Of a DNA stretch of 64,000 nt, positions 53,400 to 63,457 are shown piece by piece (within the stretch, counting starts at the first letter, position 1; the number at the start of each line of letters is the position of its first letter). Under the pieces are notes generated by a model that saw only the letters and a list, made by a program, of their open reading frames with translations, ran no database searches and was not told the DNA's origin. A program made the position numbers and the translations under genes. Source of the stretch: Kaistia granuli DSM 23481. Lineage in GTDB: Bacteria > Pseudomonadota > Alphaproteobacteria > Rhizobiales > Kaistiaceae. The DNA is taken from NCBI RefSeq assembly GCF_000380505.1, contig NZ_AQYH01000007.1, positions 124,001 through 188,000 of the forward strand, given 5' to 3'.

Positions 53400-54274
53400 T
53401 GCGGGTGGTCTCCGTGCAGGCTCGGATCGAGCCGGTCGCGCACCGAGTCGCCCAGGATGTTGAACGCCATGACGCTGAGGAGCAGCGCGAGACCCGGCCA
53501 GAGGATCAGCATCGGCTTCGACCAGACGAACTGGCGCGCGTCGTTGATCATCACGCCCCATTCGGCGGTCGGCGGCTGAACGCCGAGGCCGAGGAAGGAG
53601 AGCCCGGCCACGTGCAGCATCATGTGGCCGATGTCGAGCGTGGCCAGCACGATCATCTGCGCCATGATCGCCGGGAACAGATGCTCGAAGAAGATCCGGA
53701 TCCGGCTCGCGCCGGCGGCGCGCGAGGCCAGCACGAAATCGCGCTGCCGGAACGAAAGCACGAGGCCGCGCACCATGCGCGCATACCAGGCGAAGTGGGA
53801 CAGCGCGATGGCGATCACCACGTTGACCATGCCGGTGCCGAGGATGCCGATCAGGAACAGGGCAAGCACGATGGTCGGGAAGGCGAGGAAGATGTCGCAG
53901 AAGCGCATCACCGCCTGGTCGACGCGGCCGCCCAGATAGCCCGACGCGCCGCCGACGACGATGGCGAGCGTCATGATCAGCACGATGCAGAGTGCGACCG
54001 AGCCGAGCGATACGCGCGTCCCGTAGATCAGGCGGGAGAGTTCGTCCCGGCCGAGATGGTCCGTGCCGAGCCAGTGCGCCAGGCTCGGGCCCTGCAGGCG
54101 CTGGGTCAGGTCGACGGCGTTGGGATCGTAGGGCGCGACGAGCGGCGCGGCGATGGCCGCGATCGCCAGCAGGACGACGATGACGAGCGCGATCCGCACC
54201 GCCCAGGTGTCGCGGATCGGCAGGCGCCAGACCGTGCGGCGCGGCGCGTGTTCGTCGAGGCTGGCGACGCTCAT
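53396..54274 (-). CDS. nikC: Nickel ABC transporter permease NikC
   Basis: 292 residues with about six membrane segments. Family markers [21 protein letters not shown] near residue 65 and [20 protein letters not shown]. Start at 54274 overlaps the nikB stop (ATGA); the open frame further upstream lies inside nikB. Confidence 0.88.
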   Translation of the reverse strand: MSVASLDEHAPRRTVWRLPIRDTWAVRIALVIVVLLAIAAIAAPLVAPYDPNAVDLTQRLQGPSLAHWLGTDHLGRDELSRLIYGTRVSLGSVALCIVLIMTLAIVVGGASGYLGGRVDQAVMRFCDIFLAFPTIVLALFLIGILGTGMVNVVIAIALSHFAWYARMVRGLVLSFRQRDFVLASRAAGASRIRIFFEHLFPAIMAQMIVLATLDIGHMMLHVAGLSFLGLGVQPPTAEWGVMINDARQFVWSKPMLILWPGLALLLSVMAFNILGDSVRDRLDPSLHGDHPH

Positions 54275-55215
54275 ATCGCGGCCTCCGCGTTCAGGCGGAT
54301 GCGCGGATCGAGCCAGGCATAGACGATGTCGACGACGAGGTTGCAGATCACGAAGATGGTGACCAGGAACAGGGTGAAGCACTGGATGACGGGGAAGTCG
54401 CGGCTGTAGATGGCCGAGACGGCGTAGCGGCCGATGCCGGGCCAGCCGAACACGCTCTCGATCACCAGCGTGCCGCCCAGGAGCTCGCCGACATGCATGC
54501 CGGTCGCCGTGACGATCGGCAGGAGGGCGTTGCGCAGGATGTGCGACCGCTCCACCTGCCGGTCGGAGAGACCGCGCAGGCGGGCATAGAGGACGTGCCG
54601 GGCGCTGGCGGTTTCCAGCATGCTGGCCCGCAGCAGCCGCGCATTGATCGCCAGCGACATGAAGGACACGGCGAGCACCGGCAGGATCATGTGCTGCCAG
54701 CCGCCCTTGCCCATGGGCGGCAGCCATTTCAGCGTGAGTGAGAACAAGAGCACCAGCAGGAAGCCGAGCCAGAAGTTCGGGGTCGAGACGCCAAGGAAGG
54801 CGAAGCCGCGCACGAGATGGTCCGGCCAGCGATCCTTGTAGCGGGCCGACCAGATGCCGAGCGGTACCGAGACGACGAGCGTGAACAGGAGCGCCAGGCC
54901 GGCGAGCTGCAACGTCGCCGGCAGGTAATAGAGGATGTCGTCGAGCACCGGGCGCCGGGTCACGTAGGAGACGCCGAAATCACCCCGCACGGCGCTGCTG
55001 ATCCAGCTGACATATTGGGCGAGGATCGGCTGGTCGAGGCCGAGGGTCTGTCGCGCCTCGGCGACGGCGCCGGGCGTCGGCGGAATGTTCGACAGCTTCA
55101 GATAGGCCACGGCCGGATCGCCCGGCGCCATCCGGATGATGACGAACATCAGGATGGAGACGCCGAGCAGGATCGGGATCAGCAGAAGCAGCCTTCGGAG
55201 GATGAACCCGGCCAT
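54271..55215 (-). CDS. nikB: Nickel ABC transporter permease NikB
   Basis: 314 residues, standard for NikB/DppB permeases. N-terminal [18 protein letters not shown], then MAPGDPA and the loop [20 protein letters not shown]. The gene begins 8 bp after nikA. Confidence 0.88.
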   Translation of the reverse strand: MAGFILRRLLLLIPILLGVSILMFVIIRMAPGDPAVAYLKLSNIPPTPGAVAEARQTLGLDQPILAQYVSWISSAVRGDFGVSYVTRRPVLDDILYYLPATLQLAGLALLFTLVVSVPLGIWSARYKDRWPDHLVRGFAFLGVSTPNFWLGFLLVLLFSLTLKWLPPMGKGGWQHMILPVLAVSFMSLAINARLLRASMLETASARHVLYARLRGLSDRQVERSHILRNALLPIVTATGMHVGELLGGTLVIESVFGWPGIGRYAVSAIYSRDFPVIQCFTLFLVTIFVICNLVVDIVYAWLDPRIRLNAEAAI

Positions 55216-55223
55216 GGCTCGGC

Positions 55224-56792
55224 TCAGTCCTTCGGCTTCAGGGCGGCGAAGGGATAGTCGAACTGGGTGGCGCCGAAGGTCAAATTGCCGACATTGTCGC
55301 GCGCGACGAGGATGGCCGTCGAGAAGGTAAGCGGCAGATAGACGGCCTCGTCATGCAGGGTGGTGAGGACGGAGCGGTAGAGCTCCTGACGCTGCGCCTC
55401 GTCGGTGCTCGTCAGCGCCTGGCCGATCCTGGCGTCGATCTCGGCCTTGTCGGCAAGACCGAGCTGCGCCTGATAGTCGGCATGCGACGGCACCCGCATC
55501 GAACTGACGAAGGCGTGCGGATCATAGGGCGCGCCCCATGTGTTGCCGAAGATCATGCCGAAATTGCCGTCCGTCTGGCGGGCGTAGAAGGAATTGGCCT
55601 CCTCGCCGAGCAAGCGGACTTCGATGCCGACCTTGGCGAGATCCGCCTGCAGCACCTCGGCCATCGACTTCATGACTGCGTCGGTTCCGACATAGGCGAG
55701 CTCCACCTGAAGCGGTTGCCCGTCCTTGCTGCGGAAAGCGGCGCCGGGCGCGCGCGTCCAGCCTGCCTTGTCGAGCGCGTTGGCGGCCAGGGCAGGATCA
55801 TAGCCATAGGGCTTCAACCCGACATTCGAATAGGGCGCGGTCGGTGCGAACAGCGTGTCGGCGCGGGTCTGCGTGCCGTGGTAGATCGCAGCAATGAGCG
55901 TGTCCTTGTCGACGGCGTGGTTGATCGCCTGCCGCACGGCAAGCTCGTTAGTCGGAGCCTTGTTGGTATTGAGGGCAAGGACCTGCGTTCCCAGCGGCGG
56001 CGAGATCTCGGCTTGGTAGCCCTGCGCCTTGAGACGCGCAAAGGTGTCCGGCGTGATCGGCCCCTCGTCGCCATAGATGAGATCGATGTCGCCGGTCTCC
56101 AGCGCCACCGCTCGCGTGTTGCTGTCGGCGATGACCTTGACGACGACCTTCTGGTAGGCCGGCTTGTCGCCCCAGTAGGTGTCGTTGCGCTCGAAGACAT
56201 CGTACTCGCCGAGCCTGGTCTCGACATGCTTCCACGGGCCTGTCCCGATAGGGGCGCTGATGCCCGGCTCGGTGGTACCTGGGGCCGGAAACTGCGAGGG
56301 CGCCAGGAAGCGGACGGGGCGCACCAGTGCCAGTTCCTGTAGCAGCGGATAGTAGGCATCCTTCAGCTGCAGCTCGACGGTCAGATCGTCCAGCGCCGTG
56401 ACGGTCTGGAGCTGGTGGATGAGTTCCAGCCAGTCATGACTCTTGCGGTTGGCGATCACCCTCTCAAGGTTGGCGACCACGGCGGCGGCATTGAATGGCT
56501 CACCGTTCGAGAAGGTAACGCCGTCGCGCAGCTTGAAGGTATAGGTCCGCCCGTCCTCGGACGCGGCCCAGGATGTTGCGAGCCAGGGCGCAACGGTGCC
56601 GTCCGCCTGATACTTCACCAGTGATTCGTAAACCATGCCCTGGGCGAACATTTGGTTCGGCGCATAGCCATGCGGATGGAGTGGCCCGACATTCGACGGC
56701 CACGAGAAATTCAGGGTCTGTGCGACGACGCCCGAGATCGGCACGCACGCGGCTGCAATCCCAAGCAGCACCCCAACCAGAACTCCACGCAT
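55224..56792 (-). CDS. nikA: Nickel-binding periplasmic protein NikA
   Basis: 522 residues. Signal peptide 1-24. [20 protein letters not shown] near the mature N-terminus, followed by [19 protein letters not shown], matches E. coli NikA closely, as opposed to generic oligopeptide-binding proteins. It delivers nickel, probably as a chelate, to NikBC. A perfect NikR operator lies 53 bp upstream of the start. Confidence 0.92.
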   Translation of the reverse strand: MRGVLVGVLLGIAAACVPISGVVAQTLNFSWPSNVGPLHPHGYAPNQMFAQGMVYESLVKYQADGTVAPWLATSWAASEDGRTYTFKLRDGVTFSNGEPFNAAAVVANLERVIANRKSHDWLELIHQLQTVTALDDLTVELQLKDAYYPLLQELALVRPVRFLAPSQFPAPGTTEPGISAPIGTGPWKHVETRLGEYDVFERNDTYWGDKPAYQKVVVKVIADSNTRAVALETGDIDLIYGDEGPITPDTFARLKAQGYQAEISPPLGTQVLALNTNKAPTNELAVRQAINHAVDKDTLIAAIYHGTQTRADTLFAPTAPYSNVGLKPYGYDPALAANALDKAGWTRAPGAAFRSKDGQPLQVELAYVGTDAVMKSMAEVLQADLAKVGIEVRLLGEEANSFYARQTDGNFGMIFGNTWGAPYDPHAFVSSMRVPSHADYQAQLGLADKAEIDARIGQALTSTDEAQRQELYRSVLTTLHDEAVYLPLTFSTAILVARDNVGNLTFGATQFDYPFAALKPKD

Positions 56793-56845
56793 CGATTGCC
56801 CCCATGCGATAGCCGTGTGTTGGGTCGAGGCTAGGGCGAGCAGGA

Positions 56846-56873
56846 GTATGATGTCTAGTAAAAAACATCATAC
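56846..56873. promoter_or_regulatory. NikR operator (GTATGA-N16-TCATAC)
   Basis: GTATGA (56846-56851), 16 bases, then TCATAC (56868-56873): the exact spacing and sequence of the known E. coli NikR box in the nik promoter. Nickel-bound NikR should repress nikABCDE here. No nikR gene is present in the window. Confidence 0.93.
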
Positions 56874-56984
56874 TCGCAACCTGAAATGGGCCTTTGAGCG
56901 TCTGGCTCTGCGTCGCGGTTCCCGGAGGGCAATTGTCGCGGTGACAAAAAGCCGGCCGCATGCGATCAGCGGAGGATGGACGCG

Positions 56985-57368
56985 ATGCGCAAGCTCATTT
57001 GGCAAGAGCTGAGGACTGCCCTTGTGGCGGTCGGCGTCGTCTATCTCCTGCTCTCGCAAGGGTTGATTTCGGCCTACGCACAGACGGCTATGGCCGCCTC
57101 CCAAGCCGGCCCCCGATTCATCATCTGTTCTCCGCTCGGCAGCACGAGCGATGAAGATCCCATCAAGTCGCTGGCGCGGGAGTGCTGTTCGACCCTGTGC
57201 CAGGTGGCCAGCGCCATCGGGCCTTCGCTTCTGCCATCCTCGGTCGCGTTCGTCTTCAAGGTCGAGGCGCGGCCGCCAAAATGGCGGCCGGCCGGCGCCG
57301 CAAGAGGCCCGCCTTCCCTGACCCGACGGGTCCCCGAAGCCCGCGGGCCGCCTTCGCTCTCCATCTGA
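56985..57368 (+). CDS. DUF2946-like small membrane-anchored protein
   Basis: 127 residues. N-terminal hydrophobic segment (about 10-32), then FIICSPLG and RECCSTLCQ, the Cys pattern of DUF2946 proteins. GGAGG 8 bp upstream favours this ATG over that at 56976. The C-terminus is Pro/Arg-rich. It precedes the copper chaperone genes, as family members often do; metal-related role inferred. Confidence 0.65.
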   Translation: MRKLIWQELRTALVAVGVVYLLLSQGLISAYAQTAMAASQAGPRFIICSPLGSTSDEDPIKSLARECCSTLCQVASAIGPSLLPSSVAFVFKVEARPPKWRPAGAARGPPSLTRRVPEARGPPSLSI

Positions 57369-57434
57369 CGCCTGATGTCACGGCTCGGCGCGCATCCCGC
57401 GCGCCGGCTGTTCTTGCGCATATGGAGAATGATC

Positions 57435-58331
57435 ATGCGAGCTTTTTCGCGCCTTCTCGCGGCCGCCGTCCTGCTGGCCGCTCCTTCCGCCTTTGCCCAC
57501 GACGACAAGGTCGGCGATATCGAAATCGGCCATCCCTGGACCCGCGCCACGCCACCGGCCGCGCGTGTCGGAGGCGGATATCTCACCCTCACCAACAAGG
57601 GGCAGACCGCCGATCGACTGGTAGGTGGGTCGTCGCCCGCTTCCGGCCGTGTCGAGATCCACACCATGGAAGTAACCGATGGCGTCATGAAGATGCGCGA
57701 GCTCGCGAACGGCCTCACGCTTCCGCCGGGCGAAACCGTCAAGCTCGAGCCGGGCGGCTTTCATCTGATGCTGACCGATCTCAAGGCGCCGATCGGCGAG
57801 GGCGCCAAGGTTCCGGTCACGCTCCGCTTCGAGCATGCCGGTTCCGTTGCGGTGGAACTGGCGGCCGGCGCGCTCGGCGCGCCGGCGATGGAGCATGGTG
57901 ACCATGGCGCAGAGCACGGTGATCAGGATCACGGGCAGGCCGATGCGGGCGGTGACGAAGCCGCCATCCAGCATGTCCTGAAGTCGATCTGGGACAGCGA
58001 GGCGTCCCCGCTCGGCGTGGCCCCGGTAGTGGTAGCCGGAGACTATGCGTTGGCCGGTTGGGTGCAGGCTGAGCGGGGCGGACGGGCTCTTCTTCGCCGT
58101 CGCGGCGACGCGTGGGGCATCGTCCTGTGCAGTGGCGACGAGCTGAAGTCGGCGGAGAACCTGACAACGGCCGGCGTGCCGACCGAGGATGCGGAGGCGC
58201 TGACGGCCGAGCTGGCTGTTGCCGAGGCCAAGCTTGATGCCAAGACAGTGGCCAAGTTCTCGCTGTTCGAGGGCGTGGTACGGATGGACGAGGAAGGCCG
58301 GCACGGTTCGGCGCATGGGGGGAAGCACTGA
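57435..58331 (+). CDS. PCu(A)C copper chaperone with C-terminal copper-uptake-associated domain
   Basis: 298 residues. Signal peptide to about SAFA/HDD. The PCu(A)C domain (about 20-140) has the Cu(I) ligand pattern HTM...MKM...FHLM. A His/Asp/Gly-rich linker (HGDHGAEHGDQDHG) joins it to a ~110-residue domain (IQHVLKSIWDSEASPL, WGIVLCSGDEL) found elsewhere as separate copper-uptake-associated proteins. It probably supplies copper to cytochrome oxidase together with the SCO protein. GGAG sits 7 bp upstream of this ATG. Confidence 0.87.
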   Translation: MRAFSRLLAAAVLLAAPSAFAHDDKVGDIEIGHPWTRATPPAARVGGGYLTLTNKGQTADRLVGGSSPASGRVEIHTMEVTDGVMKMRELANGLTLPPGETVKLEPGGFHLMLTDLKAPIGEGAKVPVTLRFEHAGSVAVELAAGALGAPAMEHGDHGAEHGDQDHGQADAGGDEAAIQHVLKSIWDSEASPLGVAPVVVAGDYALAGWVQAERGGRALLRRRGDAWGIVLCSGDELKSAENLTTAGVPTEDAEALTAELAVAEAKLDAKTVAKFSLFEGVVRMDEEGRHGSAHGGKH

Positions 58332-58954
58332 TGCGCCCTCGACACATCGGCCTGATAGCCGGCGGTGTGTTCGCCATCGTCCTGACGCTGGTGGGCTTCA
58401 CCGCGCTTGTGAACTCTCGACAGGCGGCGACGGGGCTGAGCGGAGCAGGACAGAGCGGAACCGGGGTCGCCAGCATTGGCGGCCCTTTCGAGCTCACCCG
58501 GGGCGATGGGAAGCAGGTCACGGAAGCCGACTTTCTCGGCAAGCCCACGGCAATATTCTTCGGGTTCACCTTCTGTCCGGAGGTGTGCCCGACAACGCTT
58601 TATGAGTTGTCGGGTCTGATCAAGGAACTGGGACCGAAGGCCGAGAAGATGAACTTCGCGTTCGTCTCGGTGGACTGGGGACGTGACGGTCCGAAGGAGT
58701 TGGCGAGCTACACCTCCGCGTTCGATAGCCATATCCAGGGCCTTTCCGGCAACGAAGCGGAGATCAACGCGGTCACCAAGGCCTACCGGGTCTACTACAA
58801 GCGCGTTCCGGTCGAAGGCGGGAATTACACCATCGACCACACGGCATCGGTCTATCTGATGGACAAGGATGGCCAGTTCGTCGGCACGCTCGCCTATGGC
58901 GAAGCGCGCGACACCATGCTGGAAAAGCTCAAGCGGCTGGTCGCAGGCGCCTAG
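58331..58954 (+). CDS. SCO1/SenC family copper chaperone
   Basis: 207 residues. N-terminal membrane anchor (about 6-28), thioredoxin-like fold with the copper-binding TFCPEVCPTTL (Cys-x3-Cys) and the His in YTIDHTASVYL. Needed for CuA assembly in cytochrome oxidase. TGATG overlap with the PCu(A)C gene. Confidence 0.93.
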   Translation: MRPRHIGLIAGGVFAIVLTLVGFTALVNSRQAATGLSGAGQSGTGVASIGGPFELTRGDGKQVTEADFLGKPTAIFFGFTFCPEVCPTTLYELSGLIKELGPKAEKMNFAFVSVDWGRDGPKELASYTSAFDSHIQGLSGNEAEINAVTKAYRVYYKRVPVEGGNYTIDHTASVYLMDKDGQFVGTLAYGEARDTMLEKLKRLVAGA

Positions 58955-59017
58955 GGGCGGACACGCCCGATGCTTTGGATGCCTGTCCAATGTTCATCCA
59001 TGTTCTCCCTGGAATGA

Positions 59018-59052
59018 CGCGGCAGCCGGTCCGGATTGCGCCGGCTGCCGCG
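59018..59052. terminator. Bidirectional hairpin between convergent SCO gene and copA remnant
   Basis: A 12-bp stem, CGCGGCAGCCGG with CCGGCTGCCGCG, and an 11-base loop. 63 bp after the SCO stop and 6 bp from the copA remnant stop. No T-tract, so termination strength is uncertain. Confidence 0.55.
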
Positions 59053-59057
59053 GTCTG

Positions 59058-59415
59058 TCAGTTCGCCACCTTGAACGCGCGCAACCGCAGCGCATTGCCG
59101 AGCACGAAGACGCTCGACAGCGCCATGGCGCCCGCCGCGAAGACCGGCGACAGCAGGATGCCGTAGGCCGGCGCCACGTCATGGCCGAGCTCAACCATGT
59201 AGCGGTCCGCCCCGACGTCGACACGCTTGCCGTCGGCCGTGGCCCTGACGCCGAAGCCCGTCACCGACTCGAAGTCCGACACGGCCGGCAGCGCGATGCC
59301 TTCGGCCACGGCGGCGTCGACGATCGCGCCGGCGATCGGGTGTTCCGACTTGGCCTCGACGGCAGCCACAAGGCCCAGGACGAGCGACCGCGGGCCGGCG
59401 CCGAAGGGAGGCGAA
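59058..59415 (-). pseudogene. Copper-translocating P-type ATPase (copA) remnant with internal deletion
   Basis: The reverse frame reads EAKSEHPIAGAIVDAA and DFESVTGFGVRA, the nucleotide-binding domain with its HP motif. It then passes directly after VELGHDVA into GILLSPVFAAGAMALSSVFV, the final membrane segment. The phosphorylation domain's end and penultimate helix between them are deleted, and everything before the N-domain is gone. A full CopA has over 700 residues; about 115 remain. Confidence 0.85.
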
Positions 59416-59846
59416 GCCTCGCATCTAGACGCTTTTCGGCAACTTGTCGCGGCCAGGAAGCTGTCTCGTCAATCGAACGTTTGACATTCGATTTTCTTTC
59501 GCTTAGCGATCAATAAGGCTTAAAAACGAAACTGATGCTGAACGCCGGGGGGGCGGGGGTGAAGTTCGGTCAAGATTTCAGGATCGTGGCGATGGCTGTC
59601 TAGTCGCTGATGACAGCGCTCGCAATGGCTGGATACCGCTTGTCGCGCCCGTGCGCAGACGCGGAGCGCGACGGGGCGAGCCTGGCCAGCCGGACATTCT
59701 GGAATTTCGTGATTGGATCGTCGTGTCGCCGCGTAGAGCGGGCCCGTCGGTCCTTGTCAGCTCGGGCTCCTGATCGATAAGGGCCCGGAGGAGACGTCCC
59801 GCGAGGAGGATCGCGGGATCATCGACACTACAGGGGAGGAGAAACC
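59416..59846. other. Promoter region of the last ABC operon
   Basis: 431 bp without a gene. A TTGACA at 59481 has no convincing -10 partner. A GGAGGAG ribosome site lies directly before the binding-protein ATG. Confidence 0.4.
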
Positions 59847-60926
59847 ATGCAGACGAAACTGGCGAAACTCGGCCGAAGCGCGCTTGTCGCCTTTGCCATG
59901 ATGGGGGCCACCTCGGTTTTTGCTGAAGAGGTCAATCTGATGAAGGGCGTCATTCCGCGTGAGGGCGACGACCGGATGACGACGGCGGACCAGTTCAAGA
60001 AGCCCGGTCCGTGGAAGATCGGCATGAGCCATTTCGGCTTGAGCAACACCTGGACCATCCAGATGGCGCATGATGCCGAGTTCGAGGCGAAGAACAATCC
60101 GAACATCACGGACTTCCTGTTCCGCAACGCCGATCTGAACCAAACCAAGCAGGTCGCCGATATCGAGGACCTGATCGCCCAGGGCGTCGACGCCATCATC
60201 ATCACGCCGCTGACGCCGACCTCGGCTGATGCCGGCATCAAGAAGGCGGTCGCCGCCGGCATTCCCGTGATCGTCCACACCGGCCTTACCGACACCGAGG
60301 ACTACACGGTCGACATCCAGGGCGGCGGCAATTATTTCGGCCGCGTCATGGGCGACTTCCTGGTGAAACAGCTTGGCGGCAAGGGCAACATCTGGGTGCT
60401 GCGCGGCGTGCCGTCTCATCCGGAGGACATCAACCGCTATCAGGGCCTCGTCGACGCCATCAAGGGCACCGACATCAAGATCGTGTCCGAGGACTACGGC
60501 ACCTGGGAATATGACGGCGGCAAGAAGCTCTGCGAAGCCTTCTATCTCAGCAATCCCGACGTCCAGGGCATCTGGTCGTCCGGCGCCGACATGGCGCGTG
60601 CCTGCGTCGACGTCTTCAACCAGTACGGCGCCGAGATGCCGCCGATCTCCGGTGAAGGCAATAACGGCTTCTTCAAGTTCTGGCGCGACAACAAGCTGAC
60701 CTCGATCGCTCCGGAATATGGTCCGGAACAGGGTGCCGCCGGCGTGCGCGCGGCCGTCGCCCTGCTCGAGGGCAAGCCGCTGCACAAGCGCTACGTCTAC
60801 AATCCCGAGCCGATCACTGCCGAGACGCGCGACACCTACATCCGCGAGGATCTCTCGGACGCCTATTGGTTCCCGACCGCTCTCTCGGAAGAGAAGAAGC
60901 AGGAATATTACGGCCTGAAGAAGTAA
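59847..60926 (+). CDS. Periplasmic sugar-binding protein (CUT2 type)
   Basis: 359 residues. Signal peptide 1-26 (TSVFA/EEV). The mature type I periplasmic fold has KIGMSHFGLSNTWTIQMAHD, IEDLIAQGVDAIIITPLTP and AGIPVIVHTGLTD. First gene of a four-gene ABC operon; ligand unknown, probably a sugar or polyol. Confidence 0.9.
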   Translation: MQTKLAKLGRSALVAFAMMGATSVFAEEVNLMKGVIPREGDDRMTTADQFKKPGPWKIGMSHFGLSNTWTIQMAHDAEFEAKNNPNITDFLFRNADLNQTKQVADIEDLIAQGVDAIIITPLTPTSADAGIKKAVAAGIPVIVHTGLTDTEDYTVDIQGGGNYFGRVMGDFLVKQLGGKGNIWVLRGVPSHPEDINRYQGLVDAIKGTDIKIVSEDYGTWEYDGGKKLCEAFYLSNPDVQGIWSSGADMARACVDVFNQYGAEMPPISGEGNNGFFKFWRDNKLTSIAPEYGPEQGAAGVRAAVALLEGKPLHKRYVYNPEPITAETRDTYIREDLSDAYWFPTALSEEKKQEYYGLKK

Positions 60927-60936
60927 CACGACTTTG

Positions 60937-60965
60937 GGAAGCCGCGGTCCGAAGCCGCGGCTTCC
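60937..60965 (+). other. Hairpin after binding-protein gene
   Basis: A perfect 11-bp stem, GGAAGCCGCGG with CCGCGGCTTCC, and a 7-base loop, 10 bp after the stop codon and 21 bp before the ATPase start. Typical of attenuation that keeps the binding protein more abundant than the transporter. Confidence 0.6.
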
Positions 60966-60986
60966 TGATCTCGCGAAGGAAGCGCC

Positions 60987-62498
60987 ATGGCCGCCCCGCT
61001 GATTGAACTCCTCGATATCTCGCGCTCGTTCGGCAGCACCCGCGCCGTCGACGGCGTCAGCCTGACGGTCCAGCCGGGCTCCGTCCACGCCGTGACCGGC
61101 GAGAATGGCGCCGGCAAGTCGACCCTGATGAAGATCCTCGCCGGCGTCATCCGCCCGGATGCGGGAACCATCCGGCTCGAAGGCCGCGAGGTGCATTTTT
61201 CTTCGCCGCTCGGCGCGCTCGGGCACGGCATCTCGACCGTGTTCCAGGAATTCACCCTGATCCCCAACCTGACGGTCGCGGAAAGCATCTTCCTCGGCCG
61301 CGAGCCGATGCGGCGCTGGGGCGGGATCGACTATCCGAAGCTCCGGTCTGGCGCCGCAGCGGCCCTGGCGCGGCTTGAATCCGCCATCGACCCCGACGGC
61401 ATGGTGCGCAATCTGACCGTCGCCGAACAGCAGATCGTCGAGATCGCCAAGGGGCTCTCGGCCGATGCGCGCGTCTTCATCTTCGACGAGCCGACCGCCG
61501 CGCTGAATTCCGCCGATGTCGAGAAGCTGACCCGCCTGATCCGCGACCTGAAAGCGCGCGGCAAGGCGATCCTCTACATCTCGCACCGGCTCGAAGAGAT
61601 CTTCGCGCTCTGCGACACGGTCACGGTGATGAAGGACGGCCGCCATGTCGCCACCCGTCCGACCGAGGAACTGAACGAGCACGACCTGGTGGCGCTGATG
61701 GTCGGACGGGAGCTGTCGAGCTTCTTCCCGCCGCGCGCCGGAACCGTGGGCGAGCCGGTCCTCACCGCCATCGACCTGCGCACCAATGCGGCCTCGCCGT
61801 CGGTCGGCCTGACGCTGCATCGCGGCGAGATCTTGGGCCTGGCGGGCCTGGAGGGCCAGGGCCAGCGGGGGATCGCCCGTGCGCTGGCCGGCATCGAGCC
61901 GGCGGAGGCAGGACGGATCGAGAAGACCGGCCGCGATGGCGCGAGGCACGGGCTGCCGGTCGACGCCGGCGTCGGCCGGACGCTGGCAACCGGCATCGGT
62001 TTCGTGCCGGAAGACCGCAAGGGCGAGGGCCTGTTCCTCGATCTCGCCATCCGCGACAACATCGCGCTCGGCGTCGAGACCGGCCGTCCGTTCTGGGCGC
62101 TGGCGCCCAACACCACGGCCGTCATTGGCTCGATGATGCAGTCGATGAATATCCGCGCGCGCAACGCCGAGGCCATCGTCGGCTCACTCTCCGGCGGCAA
62201 CCAGCAGAAGGTGCTGATCGGCCGCTGGCTGTCATCGGGCGTCGACGTGCTGATCATCGAAGAGCCGACGCGCGGCGTCGATGTCGGCGCCAAGGCGGAA
62301 GTCTACAAGCTGCTCCGGGCGTTTTCGGATGCTGGCGGTGCGGTGCTGGTGCTGTCGCGGGAAACGCCGGAGCTGATCGGCTTGTGCGACCGGCTGCTTG
62401 TCGTGCATGGCGGCGCCGTCGTCGCCGAGATGGCGGCGGACGGCGCCACCGAGCACGGCATTCTTCATTCGGCCATCGGCTCGCGGCAGGCGGCATAG
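60987..62498 (+). CDS. Sugar ABC transporter ATPase, two domains (RbsA/MglA-like)
   Basis: 503 residues. First ATPase domain: GENGAGKST and IFDEPTAALNS. Second domain: degenerate P-loop GLEGQGQRG, signature LSGGNQQKVLIGRW and IIEEPTRGVDVGAK. The degenerate second P-loop is normal for this family. Energises the two downstream permeases. Confidence 0.93.
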   Translation: MAAPLIELLDISRSFGSTRAVDGVSLTVQPGSVHAVTGENGAGKSTLMKILAGVIRPDAGTIRLEGREVHFSSPLGALGHGISTVFQEFTLIPNLTVAESIFLGREPMRRWGGIDYPKLRSGAAAALARLESAIDPDGMVRNLTVAEQQIVEIAKGLSADARVFIFDEPTAALNSADVEKLTRLIRDLKARGKAILYISHRLEEIFALCDTVTVMKDGRHVATRPTEELNEHDLVALMVGRELSSFFPPRAGTVGEPVLTAIDLRTNAASPSVGLTLHRGEILGLAGLEGQGQRGIARALAGIEPAEAGRIEKTGRDGARHGLPVDAGVGRTLATGIGFVPEDRKGEGLFLDLAIRDNIALGVETGRPFWALAPNTTAVIGSMMQSMNIRARNAEAIVGSLSGGNQQKVLIGRWLSSGVDVLIIEEPTRGVDVGAKAEVYKLLRAFSDAGGAVLVLSRETPELIGLCDRLLVVHGGAVVAEMAADGATEHGILHSAIGSRQAA

Positions 62499-62507
62499 GG
62501 ATCCATC

Positions 62508-63455
62508 ATGGCAACGCTTTCGGCCCTGCTGCCGCCTCCACGAAATTCACGCGCCGGCCCCTGGTATCTGGTGCTCGCCTGCCTCGTCATTGTCGTTGCG
62601 GTTGTCGCCTGGTCGGCGCCGCTATTCCTGACGCCGGGCAATCTTTCTAATGTTGCCGCCCAGGTCACGCCCCTGGTGATCACCGCCATCGGCCAGACGC
62701 TGGTGATCATCACCGGCGGCCTCGACCTCTCGGTCGGCTCGCTGATCAGCCTGACCACGGCGATCATCGTTCTCGACCTGCCGGGCTGGGCGATGGTGCT
62801 GCTGGCGATCGCGGCTGCGGTTACCGTCGGCACCGTCAACGGCGTCGGCATCGCCTTCCTGAACGTCCATCCGATCATCATGACGCTGGCGTCGATGAGC
62901 GTCGTGCAGGGTGTGGCCCTGATCACCCGGCCGGTGCCGGGCGGCACGGTGCCCGGCTGGATCTCGGGCGCCGTGAACGGCAGCCTGTTCGGCCTGCCGG
63001 CGGCGCTGGTTTGGATCGCCGTCGCCGTCGTCATCGCCGCCTTCCTGATCTATCGCACGCGTTTCGGGCTGCATCTCTTCGCCATCGGCGGCAATCCGAA
63101 CAGCGCGCTGATGAATGGCGTCCGGGTCCAGCGCAACATCGTCCTGACCTACATCCTGTCGTCGCTGTTCGCGATGGGAGCGGGCTTCTACCTGGCCGGC
63201 CGCATCGCCTCGGGCGACGCCAATGTTGGCACGGTGTTCGGGCTCGATTCGATCACGGCGGTCGCGCTCGGCGGCACCTCGCTTTCCGGCGGCGTCGGCA
63301 GCCTCGTCGGCACGGTGCTTGGCTCCGTCCTGGTCGGCGTCATCGGCAACGGCATGAACCTGATGAATGTCTCCGCCTTCCTGCAGATCGTTATCAAGGG
63401 CGCGCTGCTCCTCGCCGTCGTCTCGGTGCAGCGGCGCAAGCAGATCGGTCTCTGA
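62508..63455 (+). CDS. Sugar ABC transporter permease (RbsC-like)
   Basis: 315 residues with about nine membrane segments; markers ITGGLDLSVGSLISLTTAI, HPIIMTLASMSVVQG and ALGGTSLSGGVGSLVGT. 9 bp after the ATPase gene. First of two different permeases. Confidence 0.93.
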   Translation: MATLSALLPPPRNSRAGPWYLVLACLVIVVAVVAWSAPLFLTPGNLSNVAAQVTPLVITAIGQTLVIITGGLDLSVGSLISLTTAIIVLDLPGWAMVLLAIAAAVTVGTVNGVGIAFLNVHPIIMTLASMSVVQGVALITRPVPGGTVPGWISGAVNGSLFGLPAALVWIAVAVVIAAFLIYRTRFGLHLFAIGGNPNSALMNGVRVQRNIVLTYILSSLFAMGAGFYLAGRIASGDANVGTVFGLDSITAVALGGTSLSGGVGSLVGTVLGSVLVGVIGNGMNLMNVSAFLQIVIKGALLLAVVSVQRRKQIGL

Positions 63456-63457
63456 GC

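Noticed and set aside
59481-59510. TTGACA as a sigma-70 promoter for the last ABC operon
   Set aside because: No acceptable -10 at the right spacing, and more than 330 bp from the first gene.
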